A stretch of 64,000 nucleotides of DNA from CAZQRP01 sp964596125 (lineage in GTDB: Bacteria > Chloroflexota > Dehalococcoidia > GIF9 > UBA5629), in NCBI GenBank assembly GCA_964596125.1, contig CAZQRP010000002.1, positions 185,291-249,290 of the forward strand. Reading direction: 5' to 3'. This document shows positions 1-9,568 of this stretch, in pieces. Below the pieces are notes generated by a model, which saw nothing but the letters and a program-made list of their open reading frames with translations, was not told the origin of the DNA and did not search any database. Numbering within the stretch: the stretch's first letter is position 1; the number at the start of each line of letters is the position of its first letter. The position numbers were made by a program, and so were the translations under genes.

Positions 1-1
1 A

Positions 2-424
2 ATGACTGTTAATGCTACCGGCACCTTCCTCTGCACTCGTGCTGTTTTCCCATATATGAGAGCTCAGGGGTATGGCAAGATTATTAATATCACTTCAGCT
101 GCGGCTTTGGTTGGAGGTAATGTTAAATATATACATTATGTAGCGAGTAAGGCTGCCGTTATCGGTTTAACAAGGGGCTTAGCCAGGGAATTAGGGGAGT
201 ATAATATAAATGTCAATTGTATTCTTCCTGGTTCTACTTTTAGCGAGGATACCAACGATCTTGCTGCTTTGGAATTTCGTAAGAAGGCAATATCTCAGCG
301 CTGTATAAAGCGTGTTGAGTACCCTGAAGACCTTGTAGGAACTGCTATATTCTTGGCCTCTCCAGATAGTGACTTTATTACGGGTCAGACTATTGCAGTC
401 GATGGGGGGGTCATAATGCTTTAA
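2..424 (+). CDS. SDR-family oxidoreductase, 3' part of gene (5' end outside window)
   Basis: This is the C-terminal 140 residues of a classical short-chain dehydrogenase/reductase. Such enzymes catalyse NAD(P)-linked alcohol/ketone interconversion in the cytoplasm. Visible are the VNATG segment near residue 4, the catalytic Ser in NITSAAA (about residue 32), the YVASK motif with Tyr46 and Lys50, and the substrate-loop start CILPG. The sequence ends with the usual TGQTIAVDGG. The Rossmann GxxxGxG nucleotide-binding end is missing because the window begins inside the gene, so the ATG at position 2 is probably internal. The substrate cannot be read from sequence. The UbiD and CoA-ligase genes just downstream on the same strand suggest a role in the same catabolic region, as inference only. 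Confidence 0.85.
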   Translation: MTVNATGTFLCTRAVFPYMRAQGYGKIINITSAAALVGGNVKYIHYVASKAAVIGLTRGLARELGEYNINVNCILPGSTFSEDTNDLAALEFRKKAISQRCIKRVEYPEDLVGTAIFLASPDSDFITGQTIAVDGGVIML

Positions 425-954
425 CCTAGTACTGTCTGAGATAATTTGACAGGTCTTTAATAAGACGACAGACCACGATTGGCTTGGTTTTGGAAACAAT
501 CACTCTTTATCACCCTGTTTTTTGCTAGCCGTGCGATTTTCTCGGATATCCTTCTGTTCATGTATGATTTAATCAATTACTGTTGTTTTTGGCGATTATC
601 GAATTATGGTAGAGAAACTTAAAAAAATTAAGGATTGATAACAGTAAGATAGTATTAAATAACACAGCTAGGTTCAACTCAATGCTGTACAGAATCATAA
701 ATATGACTATTTTCCTTTTATCTTATTATTATCATATAAGGAGAAGTTAGGACAGATTTCTTATTTTAGTAATACCACCTACCGTACTACGTTGACAACA
801 TTAGAACTTACGCTTTATAACAAATTTGTCAAGAGGGAGCAGTTTTTATTCTATTACTGGACCTTTTTAGTTCCTTTGTGCAGGGGAAAAAGCTAATGGA
901 AGTTCCCAAGAGCAAGTTTTCTCTGTAATCGGGACAAAGGAGGAAATATAATAA
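425..954. other. Intergenic region, 530 bp, promoter only
   Basis: No convincing open reading frame on either strand. The stretch is AT-rich and carries one good sigma70-type promoter (792-821) pointing at the UbiD gene. It therefore probably separates two transcription units. Confidence 0.6.
792..821 (+). promoter_or_regulatory. Sigma70-type promoter upstream of the first UbiD gene
   Basis: A perfect -35 TTGACA (792-797) lies 18 bp from a -10 TATAAC (816-821). Transcription would start about 125 bases before the UbiD start at 955, leaving a longish untranslated leader. Confidence 0.55.
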
Positions 955-2556
955 ATGGCTTATTATAAAGATCTTCGGGAACATTTGGACGCACTAGATA
1001 AGCAAGGAAAGCTGACCAGGGTCAAAAGGGAAATAAACAAGGATACGCAATTACATCCTCTCGTCCGATTGCAGTATCGTGGATTACCCGAGGAGCAACG
1101 TAATGCTTTCTTATTTGAGAATATCATCGGAAGTGACGGTGAAAAGTATAATGGCTCTGTGGTCGTTGGCGCCTTGGCCGGTTCTATAGACATTTACTCC
1201 ATCGGCATGATGTGCCAGCCAGAACAGATAGATGAAAAATGGTTTAAAGCTGAGGTCAATCCGATCGCACCAAAAATAGTAGCCACTGGTCCCGTACATG
1301 AAGAAGTGCACATAGGTAACACACTTCTAGAACATGCTGGCCTCGGAGAGTTCCCCATCCCTATCTCCACACCCGGCTATGACATAGCCCCATACTTCAG
1401 TTCGCCCTACTGGATAACCAAAGACCCTGAGACCGGCATCCGTAATGTCGGTACATATAGAGTCCAGGTGAAGGCACCAGAACGGACTGGTATCTATATG
1501 GGAGGTGCGGGAGATCAGCATATTTCAATTCATTACCGTAAATGCCGTGATCTTGGCATTCCACTGGAAGCGGCTATTGTAGTGGGAGCTTCACCCAACA
1601 TCGGCTACGTATCAGTTTCAAAGGTTCCATACGGAGTCGATGAATTAACTGTTGCTGGAGGAATTGCGGGCGAACCTATTGAGTTGGTCCAATGCAAATC
1701 GGTCGACCTCGAGGTGCCGGCTTATGCCGAGATTGTGGTTGAGGGAGTATTCTCAATGGACGAACTTGAACCCGAAGCTCCTTTTGGAGAAGCTGGTGGC
1801 TATATAGCTCAGCGGACAATGATGCCATACTTTTCCGTGAAATGTATTACACACCGTAAGAAACCAATATGGCAGTCCTTCATCAGCCAGCTCGCCCCAA
1901 GCGAAAGCAGTAAAATAAAACAAATTGCTTGGCAGAATAACTTATACAAATACCTGAAGCATGACTTGAGTATACAAGAGGTAATTGAAGTAGCCATACC
2001 CGAGGACACAAGTCTGCTAAACTTAGCGGTTATTCAAATAGATAAAATGGAGACTTCAAAAATTTGGCAGATGCTTGAGGCTGCTGCTGAATACGGATCT
2101 TTTTTGAAGATAGTAATTGCAGTCGACAAGGACATAAATCCATGTGATAACCATAATGTTAACTGGGCTCTTGCTACTAGGATGCAACCCCATCGTGACA
2201 TTAAAATCAGGGAGGGAAGAGCGGTCATCCAGGACCATTCCGTGGAGGAACCTGGGATTCAATTTACTAGAGTCTCGGGTGAGGAAATTTATATAAAGGG
2301 CTCCCGCCTGCTCATTGATGCCACGTTAAAATGGTCTTATCCACCTGTATCACTTCCAAAGAAGCAATTCATGGATGATGCACTACAAATCTGGCAGGAA
2401 TTAGCACTCCCACAACTGAACCTTAAAGAACCTTGGTATGGCTACAATCTTGGTTTCTGGAGTGATGAAGATGAAGAGCAAGCTAATCTTGCTGTCAAAG
2501 GAGAATGGTACCGTATTGGAGAGAGATTAGCAAAGAGAAGAAAACCCATATTGTAA
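955..2556 (+). CDS. UbiD-family decarboxylase (prFMN-dependent type), copy 1
   Basis: A 533-residue member of the UbiD family, whose enzymes use prenylated FMN for reversible decarboxylation of aromatic or unsaturated acids in the cytoplasm. Family marks are NVGTYRVQV (about residue 163; Arg expected to contact prFMN/substrate) and EPEAPFGEAGGY, in which Glu274 and Glu279 match the paired catalytic Glu of the ExPFGE motif. Start ATG follows a strong AGGAGG at 939. Length is normal. Of three UbiD paralogues in the window this one is the most different and stands next to a CoA/AMP ligase rather than a flavoprotein. No UbiX-type prenyltransferase gene is present in the window. Substrate is unknown; candidates include aryl-carboxylates or their CoA esters. 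Confidence 0.9.
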   Translation: MAYYKDLREHLDALDKQGKLTRVKREINKDTQLHPLVRLQYRGLPEEQRNAFLFENIIGSDGEKYNGSVVVGALAGSIDIYSIGMMCQPEQIDEKWFKAEVNPIAPKIVATGPVHEEVHIGNTLLEHAGLGEFPIPISTPGYDIAPYFSSPYWITKDPETGIRNVGTYRVQVKAPERTGIYMGGAGDQHISIHYRKCRDLGIPLEAAIVVGASPNIGYVSVSKVPYGVDELTVAGGIAGEPIELVQCKSVDLEVPAYAEIVVEGVFSMDELEPEAPFGEAGGYIAQRTMMPYFSVKCITHRKKPIWQSFISQLAPSESSKIKQIAWQNNLYKYLKHDLSIQEVIEVAIPEDTSLLNLAVIQIDKMETSKIWQMLEAAAEYGSFLKIVIAVDKDINPCDNHNVNWALATRMQPHRDIKIREGRAVIQDHSVEEPGIQFTRVSGEEIYIKGSRLLIDATLKWSYPPVSLPKKQFMDDALQIWQELALPQLNLKEPWYGYNLGFWSDEDEEQANLAVKGEWYRIGERLAKRRKPIL

Positions 2557-2671
2557 GCATAGAGACAACTCTATAAGCTCAAGATGTCACATAAAATAGG
2601 TGCCCTGGGAGCTGCGGTTTTGCGAGATGCTTACTATTAAAAAGTCAATGTAACAGAAGAAAGGAAATAAT

Positions 2672-4330
2672 TTGGTTAAGATAATTGGAGATGCAGAAAA
2701 GTCGGTACGCCGATACATAGCACAGGGATATTGGGAACCTTTACTGACTTCAGATTACTGGGACCGTAATGCTGAACAGTATCCAGATAATGAGGCAATA
2801 GTAGATGTCAGAAGTCGACTGAATTGGATGCAAATAAAGCAGTTTTCGGACCGGCTTGCCCTTGGCTTCTTAGATTTAGGTATTAAAAGAGATGATATCG
2901 TCATTTGCCAGCTTCCCAACTGGGCTGACTTTTTAATCGTACGTCTTGCTCTCCTGAAAGCAGGTATTCTCAGTTGCCAACCGGCAACGACTTTACGCTC
3001 TGAAGAGATGAAATATGTTCTTAATCAAACCCAAGCTGTCGGAGTGGTGATTCCCTGGCATTTTAGAAACTTCGATTATTTTAAAATGATTCAAGAACTT
3101 CAACCCGGCCTCCCAAAACTGAGGCATGTATTGTTTGCTGGTGATGAAGCGCCTGAAGGATCAATCTTGCTAAACGAGATATATGACCAAACATTGGAGG
3201 AGAAATACTCCCCCAATACTCTTCAAAAGACCAAATTCAGTCCATACGAAATTACGCATATTGGTGTCACCAGTGGCACTACAGGCAAACACAAGCTTGT
3301 TAATCAAGCCGATGCAGCCATAAAGTTATCTGCAAAGGATACAATCAGCAGAGCGGAAATAACAAAAAACGATGTTATTGCCTGTAATGCTCCTTTGTCC
3401 GGAGGCGCTTTTAATACGCTGGCCTTCTACTGTACTCCTCTGGCGGCTGCTAAAATAGTGCTGCCAGAAAAATTCGATGCTGAGGAATCATTAAAGCTGA
3501 TTGAAACTGAAAAGGTAACCGTACTTAGTGGTGTCCCCACTACATTGATCAGGATACTTAATCATCCAGACCTACATAAGTATGATACCAGTTCATTGAG
3601 ACTTGTTTTTTACTCTGGAGCACCCATTGCGTATCACACTGCAGTAGAGCTGGAAGAAAAATTAGGATGCCGCCTTATGACCAGGTACGGGGCATTTGAC
3701 ATTGCCAACTTAAGTTGTTCCTCAATACACGATACTGATAGTGTTCGCTTGTTAAGTGCGGGCAAGCCTTATTCCGGTTGTGAGATCAAACTATTTGATG
3801 ACAAAGGAACAGAAGCAGCTCCAGAACAGGGAGGTGAGATATGGGTGAGAGGGGCAACTACCACTTTTGGATTCTACGATGATGCTAAAGCCACAGATAG
3901 TATCTGGAATGTACCGGGTAAAGAAGGATGGGGAAGCACCGGCGACATCGGCAGGTTCGATAATGATGGAAACCTTACGATTATCGGGCGTAAGAAAGAA
4001 GTGATTATTCGTGGCGGACAGAATATATATCCTGTTGAGATAGAAGACCTGCTGCATACTCATCAAAATGTAGCCAGTGTCACTGTTGTCAGTATGCCTG
4101 ACCCCGTCATGGGTGAGCGAGCATGTGCCTATGTCGTGGTAAAGCCGGGACAACAATTCACCTTTGATGAAATGCTTTCTTTCTTGAGAGACAAGGGTAT
4201 TGCTCCATTCAAAATCCCTGAAAGGCTCGAATTAGTGGATAACATACCATTGGTGGCAGATCAAAAGGTAGACAAACGCCGATTGGAGCAAGACATCAAG
4301 GAGAAACTGAAAAGAGAAGGTAAACTATAA
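2672..4330 (+). CDS. AMP-forming acyl/aryl-acid ligase (ANL superfamily)
   Basis: A 552-residue adenylating enzyme expected to activate a carboxylic acid to the acyl-AMP and then most likely to the CoA thioester. Motifs in order: P-loop THIGVTSGTTGKHK (about 195-208), YGAFD aromatic/A5-like motif, STGDIGRFD (A7), GRKKEVIIRGGQNIYPVEIE (A8/hinge), and the C-terminal lysine region ADQKVDKRRL (A10). The overall pattern and tail resemble 2,3-dihydroxybenzoate-AMP ligases, which favours an aromatic acid. Start is TTG at 2672, preceded by GAAAGGAA; no better start exists in frame. It follows the UbiD gene by 115 bp on the same strand and could be co-transcribed. It may supply CoA esters to the benzoyl-CoA reductase encoded at 40190, as inference. 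Confidence 0.87.
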   Translation: MVKIIGDAEKSVRRYIAQGYWEPLLTSDYWDRNAEQYPDNEAIVDVRSRLNWMQIKQFSDRLALGFLDLGIKRDDIVICQLPNWADFLIVRLALLKAGILSCQPATTLRSEEMKYVLNQTQAVGVVIPWHFRNFDYFKMIQELQPGLPKLRHVLFAGDEAPEGSILLNEIYDQTLEEKYSPNTLQKTKFSPYEITHIGVTSGTTGKHKLVNQADAAIKLSAKDTISRAEITKNDVIACNAPLSGGAFNTLAFYCTPLAAAKIVLPEKFDAEESLKLIETEKVTVLSGVPTTLIRILNHPDLHKYDTSSLRLVFYSGAPIAYHTAVELEEKLGCRLMTRYGAFDIANLSCSSIHDTDSVRLLSAGKPYSGCEIKLFDDKGTEAAPEQGGEIWVRGATTTFGFYDDAKATDSIWNVPGKEGWGSTGDIGRFDNDGNLTIIGRKKEVIIRGGQNIYPVEIEDLLHTHQNVASVTVVSMPDPVMGERACAYVVVKPGQQFTFDEMLSFLRDKGIAPFKIPERLELVDNIPLVADQKVDKRRLEQDIKEKLKREGKL

Positions 4331-4774
4331 TAGTATCTGATTACTTTCTACACTTCACCACTATATTTCTTATACTGTGGCTGTTTCATTGATCTCTAAA
4401 TCTGGCTCCGATGCTTATAATCTCTGGCTGTAGTCTAATCACAGATCCAAAAATTCTTTGTACACAACTTTAGAAGATAAAACCTGGCGAGAGATTCTAA
4501 CAACGAAAGCTAAACGCCTCATGAAAGGTAAAAATCAATTCTGAGCTCCAAAACGCCTTACACAAACGAAGTACAACACATTTAAATTGAAAATGAATGA
4601 GACTGCTGAAAAAGAGGTACCCCGATACAATGGTGGTCGAGGGTCTGGGAGTGTCCACCAGCTTCAAAATTCCCCCAAGATTGGGGGTTACAGGGAGTTG
4701 AATCTGAGTTTTAAAGCACTATCTGAATATAAAAACACTGATTAGCAAATACAAGGATTAGTGATTATATAAAC
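4331..4774. other. Intergenic region, 444 bp, with short perfect hairpin
   Basis: No gene seen. A perfect inverted repeat CCCCCAA-GA-TTGGGGG (4672-4687) lies about 90 bp before the HD-domain gene. It has no T-run, so it is not a standard terminator. Confidence 0.5.
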
Positions 4775-5344
4775 ATGAAAGAGATTTTTAAGCAAATCCG
4801 AAGATTAGCTGGTCCATATCTTACTACGAGAAAGAATGATATCCATACAGACATTTCTATTGAATTTGCCTTCAGATTACTAGGGAAAGAAAGTGGAAAT
4901 GAAAATGTTACAATTCCTTCGATAATATTACACGACGTCGGCTGGAAAAGAGTGCCGGAAGAACTTCATTTAAAAGCATTTGGACCAAATGCCAAATCTC
5001 CAGAACTAAATAGAATTCATGAAGTGGAAGGTGTGAAAATAGTAAGAGAAATTCTGAAAAAAGTAAATTATGATGAAGATAAGATAGATGAAATTCTAAA
5101 TATAATAGATGGGCACGATTCGAGAAAAATAGCCATTTCTTCTAATGATAGAATTGTGAAAGACGCTGACAAATTATGGAGATATTCAAAAGAAGGATTT
5201 AAGATAGGTATGGAAAGATTTGCAATTCCTTTTGAAGAAAGCATTGACAGACTTACTTCAAATATAGATAAATGGTTTTTTACTAATTCGGCAAAAGAAA
5301 TTGCAGCGGGTGAAATAAAAGATCGGTTGCGGGAATATTGCTGA
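4775..5344 (+). CDS. HD-domain protein (putative metal-dependent phosphohydrolase)
   Basis: 189 residues with the layout of an HD-domain hydrolase: His24 in IHTDIS, the HD dyad in ILHDVGW (about 53-54), His in IIDGHDS (about 113) and Asp in KDADKLWRY (about 131). These are the four metal-ligand positions of the superfamily, so catalysis looks intact. The substrate cannot be inferred, since family members cleave nucleotides, cyclic dinucleotides or other phosphoesters. The gene is noticeably more AT-rich than its neighbours and is flanked by gene-free stretches with hairpins, so it may be a later arrival. No clear Shine-Dalgarno precedes the ATG. Confidence 0.75.
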   Translation: MKEIFKQIRRLAGPYLTTRKNDIHTDISIEFAFRLLGKESGNENVTIPSIILHDVGWKRVPEELHLKAFGPNAKSPELNRIHEVEGVKIVREILKKVNYDEDKIDEILNIIDGHDSRKIAISSNDRIVKDADKLWRYSKEGFKIGMERFAIPFEESIDRLTSNIDKWFFTNSAKEIAAGEIKDRLREYC

Positions 5345-5547
5345 CCTGCTCCTAATACTATCGAAGTTTATGCAGTACAAAAATTATTGAAACACCTTAA
5401 AGCCAGCAAGCTTTTTTTCAATCATGTTAATTTGTTTGTATATTCAGAGCAATATCCTGATGGGAAAAGCTTCTGCAATCAAAATTATAAAAGAAACTGG
5501 TTGACCATATAAAAGGCAACCCAGTGCAATGAAGTTATTATCCAGTA

Positions 5548-5576
5548 GATATCCACGGGCATAGCCCGTGGATATC
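5548..5576. repeat. Perfect 13-bp inverted repeat (hairpin)
   Basis: Arms GATATCCACGGGC (5548-5560) and GCCCGTGGATATC (5564-5576) flank the loop ATA. There is no T-run after it. It may act as a transcript barrier or RNA-stabilising element upstream of the next promoter. Confidence 0.6.
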
Positions 5577-5611
5577 TGCCCTTCGGGTTAGTAGACAATC
5601 TTTAATAACTA

Positions 5612-5640
5612 TTGACATCGACCAATAATAGTTCTATAGT
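5612..5640 (+). promoter_or_regulatory. Sigma70-type promoter for the flavoprotein/ferredoxin/UbiD unit
   Basis: TTGACA (5612-5617), 17-bp spacer, TATAGT (5635-5640). It matches the vegetative consensus at 11 of 12 positions. The leader to the start at 5827 would be about 180 nt. Confidence 0.6.
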
Positions 5641-5826
5641 AATCAACAGTAATCTGCTATCAAAAAGATTTGCCTTTAATAGAGGGCTCCTCAATCTATT
5701 AAATAGTTACAAATTAATAGCCCATAAGAACCTTTGTTATAGAGCGAAATAGCACAATAGTAACAATGTATAATAGTCTTATTAACGCTTGTATGATCGA
5801 TAAAGTAAAGATAAAAGGATTAGAGA

Positions 5827-7563
5827 ATGGCTGAAAAAGCGATTACAAAAGACTGTGATGTTTTGGTGATAGGAGGTGGCCTGGCAGGATGCTGGACAGC
5901 AATTAGAGCCAGGGACTTTGCCAGCAAGGTTATTCTTGTGGATAAAGCCAAAGTGGCTCGAAGTGGCTCGAGCACCTTTGCTGCTGGTGTTATGCTTGCT
6001 CCCATGCCCGATGATGATCTGGATTGCTGGATGCAGGAGTTGGTAGAGCGTGGTGAATATATCAACAATCAGGACTGGGTCAAGGTAATGCTCGAAAATC
6101 AGATTGATCGTATTAAGGACATGGACGGCTGGGGAATTCCCTTCGAGAAGGACGAGAAGGGAACTATAGTGCGCATCATAGGACGGGCACATGTCAACAC
6201 TCGAATGTTGATGTTCCATGGACGTCAGTTGATGGAGCAAATGAGAAAGCAGGTAGAAGCACGAGGGGTCACGATTATTGAAAGAGTGATGATCACAGAT
6301 CTCCTCACCTCGGATGGTCAGCATCCAACACGAGGTGGGGTGGTAGGGGCTGTAGGCTTTGATGTTCACACTGGCAAGTTTATCGTCTTCAATGCTGGGG
6401 CAGTGGTAATTGCTAGTGGGCCCATGGGTAATAAGAGCAAGTTCTTTTCAGCGAATTTGACCAGCGATGGAGTAGCCGCAGCTTTCAGATGTGGTGCGGA
6501 ACTGACTAATCTGGAATTTGCCTATGCCCACTCTGGTTGGTGCTGGGAGCGAAAATACTTTGCTCAGGGTATGAATATGTTTCAAAATGCGGGCATTATT
6601 TTTCGTAACTCCAGGGGCGAAAGATTTATGGAAAGATACACGCCGGATCTGAAAGAGCGTGCACGCATGCAGGATCTTTTCCTGGCAGCAGCAAAGGAAG
6701 GGGTGGAGGGAAAAGGGCCGATCGTTGCTGACATGAGACACATTGACAGCGAAACCGTAGCCAGATTTAGAAGGGTTATACCAACAGCAATGGAGATTTT
6801 CGATACAGCGGGCATTGATATCACCACACAAACTGTGGTTTGTGATTGGCCATCGGCTACGCTGGGAGGAGGGCCGGCAGGCATTGCCAACGATATCTAT
6901 TGTGAGACGAATGTCCCTGGATTATACACTGCAGGACAGGCTGGTGGCTATCCGGCACATGGTGTCTATGCCACGGGGGGAGTAAATTTAGCGATGTGCT
7001 GTGTTTCAGGATATCGCAGTGGAGAGTATGCTGCCAAATATTCCCGGCTAGCGGATATTCGTCAGGCACATAAAGAGCAAATACAACAGCTTAAAAACAG
7101 TGCCTTTACCTATTTAGAGAGCAATGGGGATGTGACTCCGGATAATATCGATGAAATGATTATAGATATAATCGCGCCGGCAGCTAACAGTTTCTTCAGA
7201 CACCCAAAGAGACTGAAGAAGGTGTTTTCTCAGATAAAGGAGGTCAAGGAACTTCTACCCAGGCTCTACGCCCCGGACTATCACGAACTGGTCAAGGCGA
7301 ACGGAGTCAAAAACTACCTCATGTGCATCGAGCTCATCTATAGAGCTGCCATGGAAAGAGAAGAAAGTCGGGGCTTTCACATAAGAGAGGACTACCCCCT
7401 TCGAGACGATATAAACTGGCTAAAGTGGATCAGGCTGTTTCGCAATGACAATGATCAAACAGGAATCAGGCTCGTCCCAATTCCTATATATCGTTATCCC
7501 GTTCAGCCTCCGAAGCTTGAAATGCTGCCACGGCCTATCCCATCACCAAAAATCGAAGTATAG
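5827..7563 (+). CDS. FAD-dependent oxidoreductase, AprA/fumarate reductase flavoprotein-like (copy 1)
   Basis: A 578-residue flavoprotein of the succinate dehydrogenase/fumarate reductase/adenylylsulfate reductase alpha family. The ADP-binding motif VIGGGLAG lies at about 14-21, followed by the SGSSTFAAG region where the family contacts the flavin. C-terminal FAD motifs include VPGLYTAGQAGG and HGVYATGGVNLA. The substrate-determining residues differ from fumarate reductase, so the electron acceptor or donor is unknown. Ten bases after its stop comes a 2[4Fe-4S] ferredoxin, the same order as aprA-like/aprB-like pairs, then a UbiD gene. Two paralogues occur at 14259 and 22949. Likely a cytoplasmic heterodimer redox partner in aromatic or enoate transformation (inference). 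A consensus promoter lies 190 bp upstream. Confidence 0.85.
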   Translation: MAEKAITKDCDVLVIGGGLAGCWTAIRARDFASKVILVDKAKVARSGSSTFAAGVMLAPMPDDDLDCWMQELVERGEYINNQDWVKVMLENQIDRIKDMDGWGIPFEKDEKGTIVRIIGRAHVNTRMLMFHGRQLMEQMRKQVEARGVTIIERVMITDLLTSDGQHPTRGGVVGAVGFDVHTGKFIVFNAGAVVIASGPMGNKSKFFSANLTSDGVAAAFRCGAELTNLEFAYAHSGWCWERKYFAQGMNMFQNAGIIFRNSRGERFMERYTPDLKERARMQDLFLAAAKEGVEGKGPIVADMRHIDSETVARFRRVIPTAMEIFDTAGIDITTQTVVCDWPSATLGGGPAGIANDIYCETNVPGLYTAGQAGGYPAHGVYATGGVNLAMCCVSGYRSGEYAAKYSRLADIRQAHKEQIQQLKNSAFTYLESNGDVTPDNIDEMIIDIIAPAANSFFRHPKRLKKVFSQIKEVKELLPRLYAPDYHELVKANGVKNYLMCIELIYRAAMEREESRGFHIREDYPLRDDINWLKWIRLFRNDNDQTGIRLVPIPIYRYPVQPPKLEMLPRPIPSPKIEV

Positions 7564-7573
7564 GAGTGTGTAC

Positions 7574-7792
7574 ATGGGTATAGTAAGCATAGACCAAGAA
7601 AAGTGTAGTGGTTGCGGAATCTGTGAAGACGATTGCCCCATGGATGTTATCCGAATAAGCACAGAGTCCAACAGGGCTTATATTCGTTATCCCCGCGATT
7701 GTATGGTTTGTTATCTATGCCGGTCTTTATGCCCCGAGGATGCCATTGTTGTGTCTCCAGAGGTAGTAGCAAAGCTGGCATTCCCATATTGA
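7574..7792 (+). CDS. AprB-like 2[4Fe-4S] ferredoxin (copy 1)
   Basis: 72 residues with two complete four-cysteine motifs: CSGCGICEDDCP and CMVCYLCRSLCP. Each should bind one [4Fe-4S] cluster. The start chosen is ATG 7574, because the reading frame upstream lies inside the flavoprotein gene and TAGGAG at 7561-7566 provides a ribosome site overlapping the previous stop. The tight spacing to the flavoprotein and the same pairing at 22949/24599 indicate that it is the electron-transfer subunit of that flavoprotein. It is shorter than true AprB, which has a C-terminal tail wrapping AprA, so a dissimilatory sulfate-pathway role is unlikely. Confidence 0.87.
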   Translation: MGIVSIDQEKCSGCGICEDDCPMDVIRISTESNRAYIRYPRDCMVCYLCRSLCPEDAIVVSPEVVAKLAFPY

Positions 7793-8010
7793 TAGATAAT
7801 GGTAAATGGTATACGAAAAAGCACAATTTTAGGATCCACATCAAAATCGATGAAAAGAGTATATGACAAATTGAGTTCCCCTAATATTGATAATGGCTGT
7901 AAAGGAAAAATCAACACTGGAAAGGCAAGAACTATTTAAATGTTTCAATAATTGGGAATATCACAATCAAATAGAAAAACTTATATAAAAACGAGGAGGT
8001 AGTACTATTA

Positions 8011-9474
8011 ATGTCTAGTGATTTAAATGTTATGTACGACGATCTGCGGGATTATATAGAAAAAGTTAAGGAGGTGGATAAATACAAGGTTATTGAAGGT
8101 GCAGATTGGAATTTGGAGATCGGTACTCTTACTGAGATAATGACCGGCCCAGATTCTCCAATGCTCCTGTTTGATAAAATAAAAGATTATCAACCTGGAT
8201 ACCGCGTGGCTAGCAACGTAATTGCTACCGAACGTCGGTTTGCTTTAACTGTAGGTTTACCTTTAGAGCTCAAGGGCACAGACCTGGTAAATGCCTGGCG
8301 TCAAAAGATGAAAGCTACCTTCGAACTAGTGCCACCTGTGGAGGTTGAAACAGGTCCGGTAAAAGAGAACGTGCTATTAAGCGATGATATTGACCTTTTT
8401 AAGTTTCCCACTCCCAAATGGCACGAGCTCGATGGGGGAAGATATATCGGCACCGGTAATATGGTTATCCAGAGAGACCCTGACGACGGTTGGGTAAACC
8501 TTGGCACTTACCGGGTCCAGGTACACGATAAGTCTACCGCTACTATTTACATGTCACCAGGCAGACACGGTGATATAATCAGGAGGAAATATTGGGACAA
8601 AGGATTAAGTTGCCCGACGGCGGTTACCTGTGGCGGGGATCCATTATTGTGGATGTTCTCCAGCACGCCGGTAACCAGATCCGGCGTCTGCGAATATGAC
8701 TACACCGGGTGGCTCAGGGGCAGACCTACTGAGGTTATAAAAGGACCGATTACCGGCTTACCCATTCCGGCCACGGCAGAAATTGTCCTCGAGGGAGAAC
8801 TGGTACCGCCCGACACTGATACCAGGAAGGAAGGCCCCTTTGGGGAGTGGGTTGGGTACTATGCCAGCGGTGTAAAGCCCGAGCCGGAGTTTAAAATTAA
8901 AGCCATTCTGCACAGGAATAACCCCATTATTCTGGGATGTCCTCCCCTGGTACCACCTGTCGACACGTTTGCCTTTGGCAAACATATCATCAGGTCTGCT
9001 GAGCTCTGGAATGAGTTAGAAAAACAGGTCCCTGGCGTAAAAGGTGTCTGGACAAAAGACGGTGTCGGCCCCATGCACATGAATATAGTATCAATCGAAC
9101 AGAAGTATGGGGGACATGCCAAACAAACTGCAATGGCGGTAGCCGGCTCCTACCTTTCAGGCTATATGAACAAGTTCGTAATAATTGTCGATGATGATAT
9201 AGACCCGGCGAACATAACTGAGGTGCTGTGGGCAATGTGTACCAGGTGTGATCCAGGCGATGCTATTGAAATCATCAGGAATTGCTGGGGCAGTATGTTA
9301 AATCCCGCACTGTCTCCAGAGCAAAGAAGACAAGGTGATCTTACGCACTCTAAGGTCATTATTACCGCCTGTAAACCGTTCCACTGGCACAGTGAATTTC
9401 CTTCGACGATACGTGTAAGGCAAGAGCTGGTGGAAAACACCAAAAATAAATGGCAAAAAATACTCCAAGATTAG
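8011..9474 (+). CDS. UbiD-family decarboxylase, copy 2
   Basis: 487 residues. NLGTYRVQV marks the prFMN-binding region and KEGPFGEWVGYYAS carries the paired Glu274/Glu279. HxxLDGGRYIGTGN near residue 140 is shared with the UbiD at 21315, which makes these two a subfamily distinct from the one at 955. Start ATG is preceded by CGAGGAGGTA. It lies about 220 bp after the ferredoxin in what looks like one operon, followed by a transporter. Predicted reaction: reversible decarboxylation of a carboxylated (hydroxy)aromatic or alpha,beta-unsaturated acid; the direction cannot be told. prFMN would have to be supplied by a UbiX encoded elsewhere. Confidence 0.9.
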   Translation: MSSDLNVMYDDLRDYIEKVKEVDKYKVIEGADWNLEIGTLTEIMTGPDSPMLLFDKIKDYQPGYRVASNVIATERRFALTVGLPLELKGTDLVNAWRQKMKATFELVPPVEVETGPVKENVLLSDDIDLFKFPTPKWHELDGGRYIGTGNMVIQRDPDDGWVNLGTYRVQVHDKSTATIYMSPGRHGDIIRRKYWDKGLSCPTAVTCGGDPLLWMFSSTPVTRSGVCEYDYTGWLRGRPTEVIKGPITGLPIPATAEIVLEGELVPPDTDTRKEGPFGEWVGYYASGVKPEPEFKIKAILHRNNPIILGCPPLVPPVDTFAFGKHIIRSAELWNELEKQVPGVKGVWTKDGVGPMHMNIVSIEQKYGGHAKQTAMAVAGSYLSGYMNKFVIIVDDDIDPANITEVLWAMCTRCDPGDAIEIIRNCWGSMLNPALSPEQRRQGDLTHSKVIITACKPFHWHSEFPSTIRVRQELVENTKNKWQKILQD

Positions 9475-9568
9475 ACAAAAAGGAGGTGAGAATCCAATCA
9501 AACAAAAGAATAGAATTAGGTAATGAGTGAAGGACTATAAAGCAAAATAGTCGAAAGGAGCCAGAATA

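Larger units (their letters stand above)
5345..5826. other. Intergenic region, 482 bp, with hairpin and promoter
   Basis: No gene seen. It contains a perfect 13-bp hairpin (5548-5576), a smaller CCC-TTC-GGG hairpin just after it, and a consensus promoter (5612-5640) for the flavoprotein operon. Confidence 0.55.

Noticed and set aside
4672..4687. Rho-independent terminator at the CCCCCAA/TTGGGGG hairpin
   Set aside because: No T-run follows the stem on either strand.
5827..7792. True adenylylsulfate reductase (AprAB) for sulfate respiration
   Set aside because: The ferredoxin lacks the AprB C-terminal tail, no sat, dsr or qmo genes are present, and the neighbours are decarboxylases.
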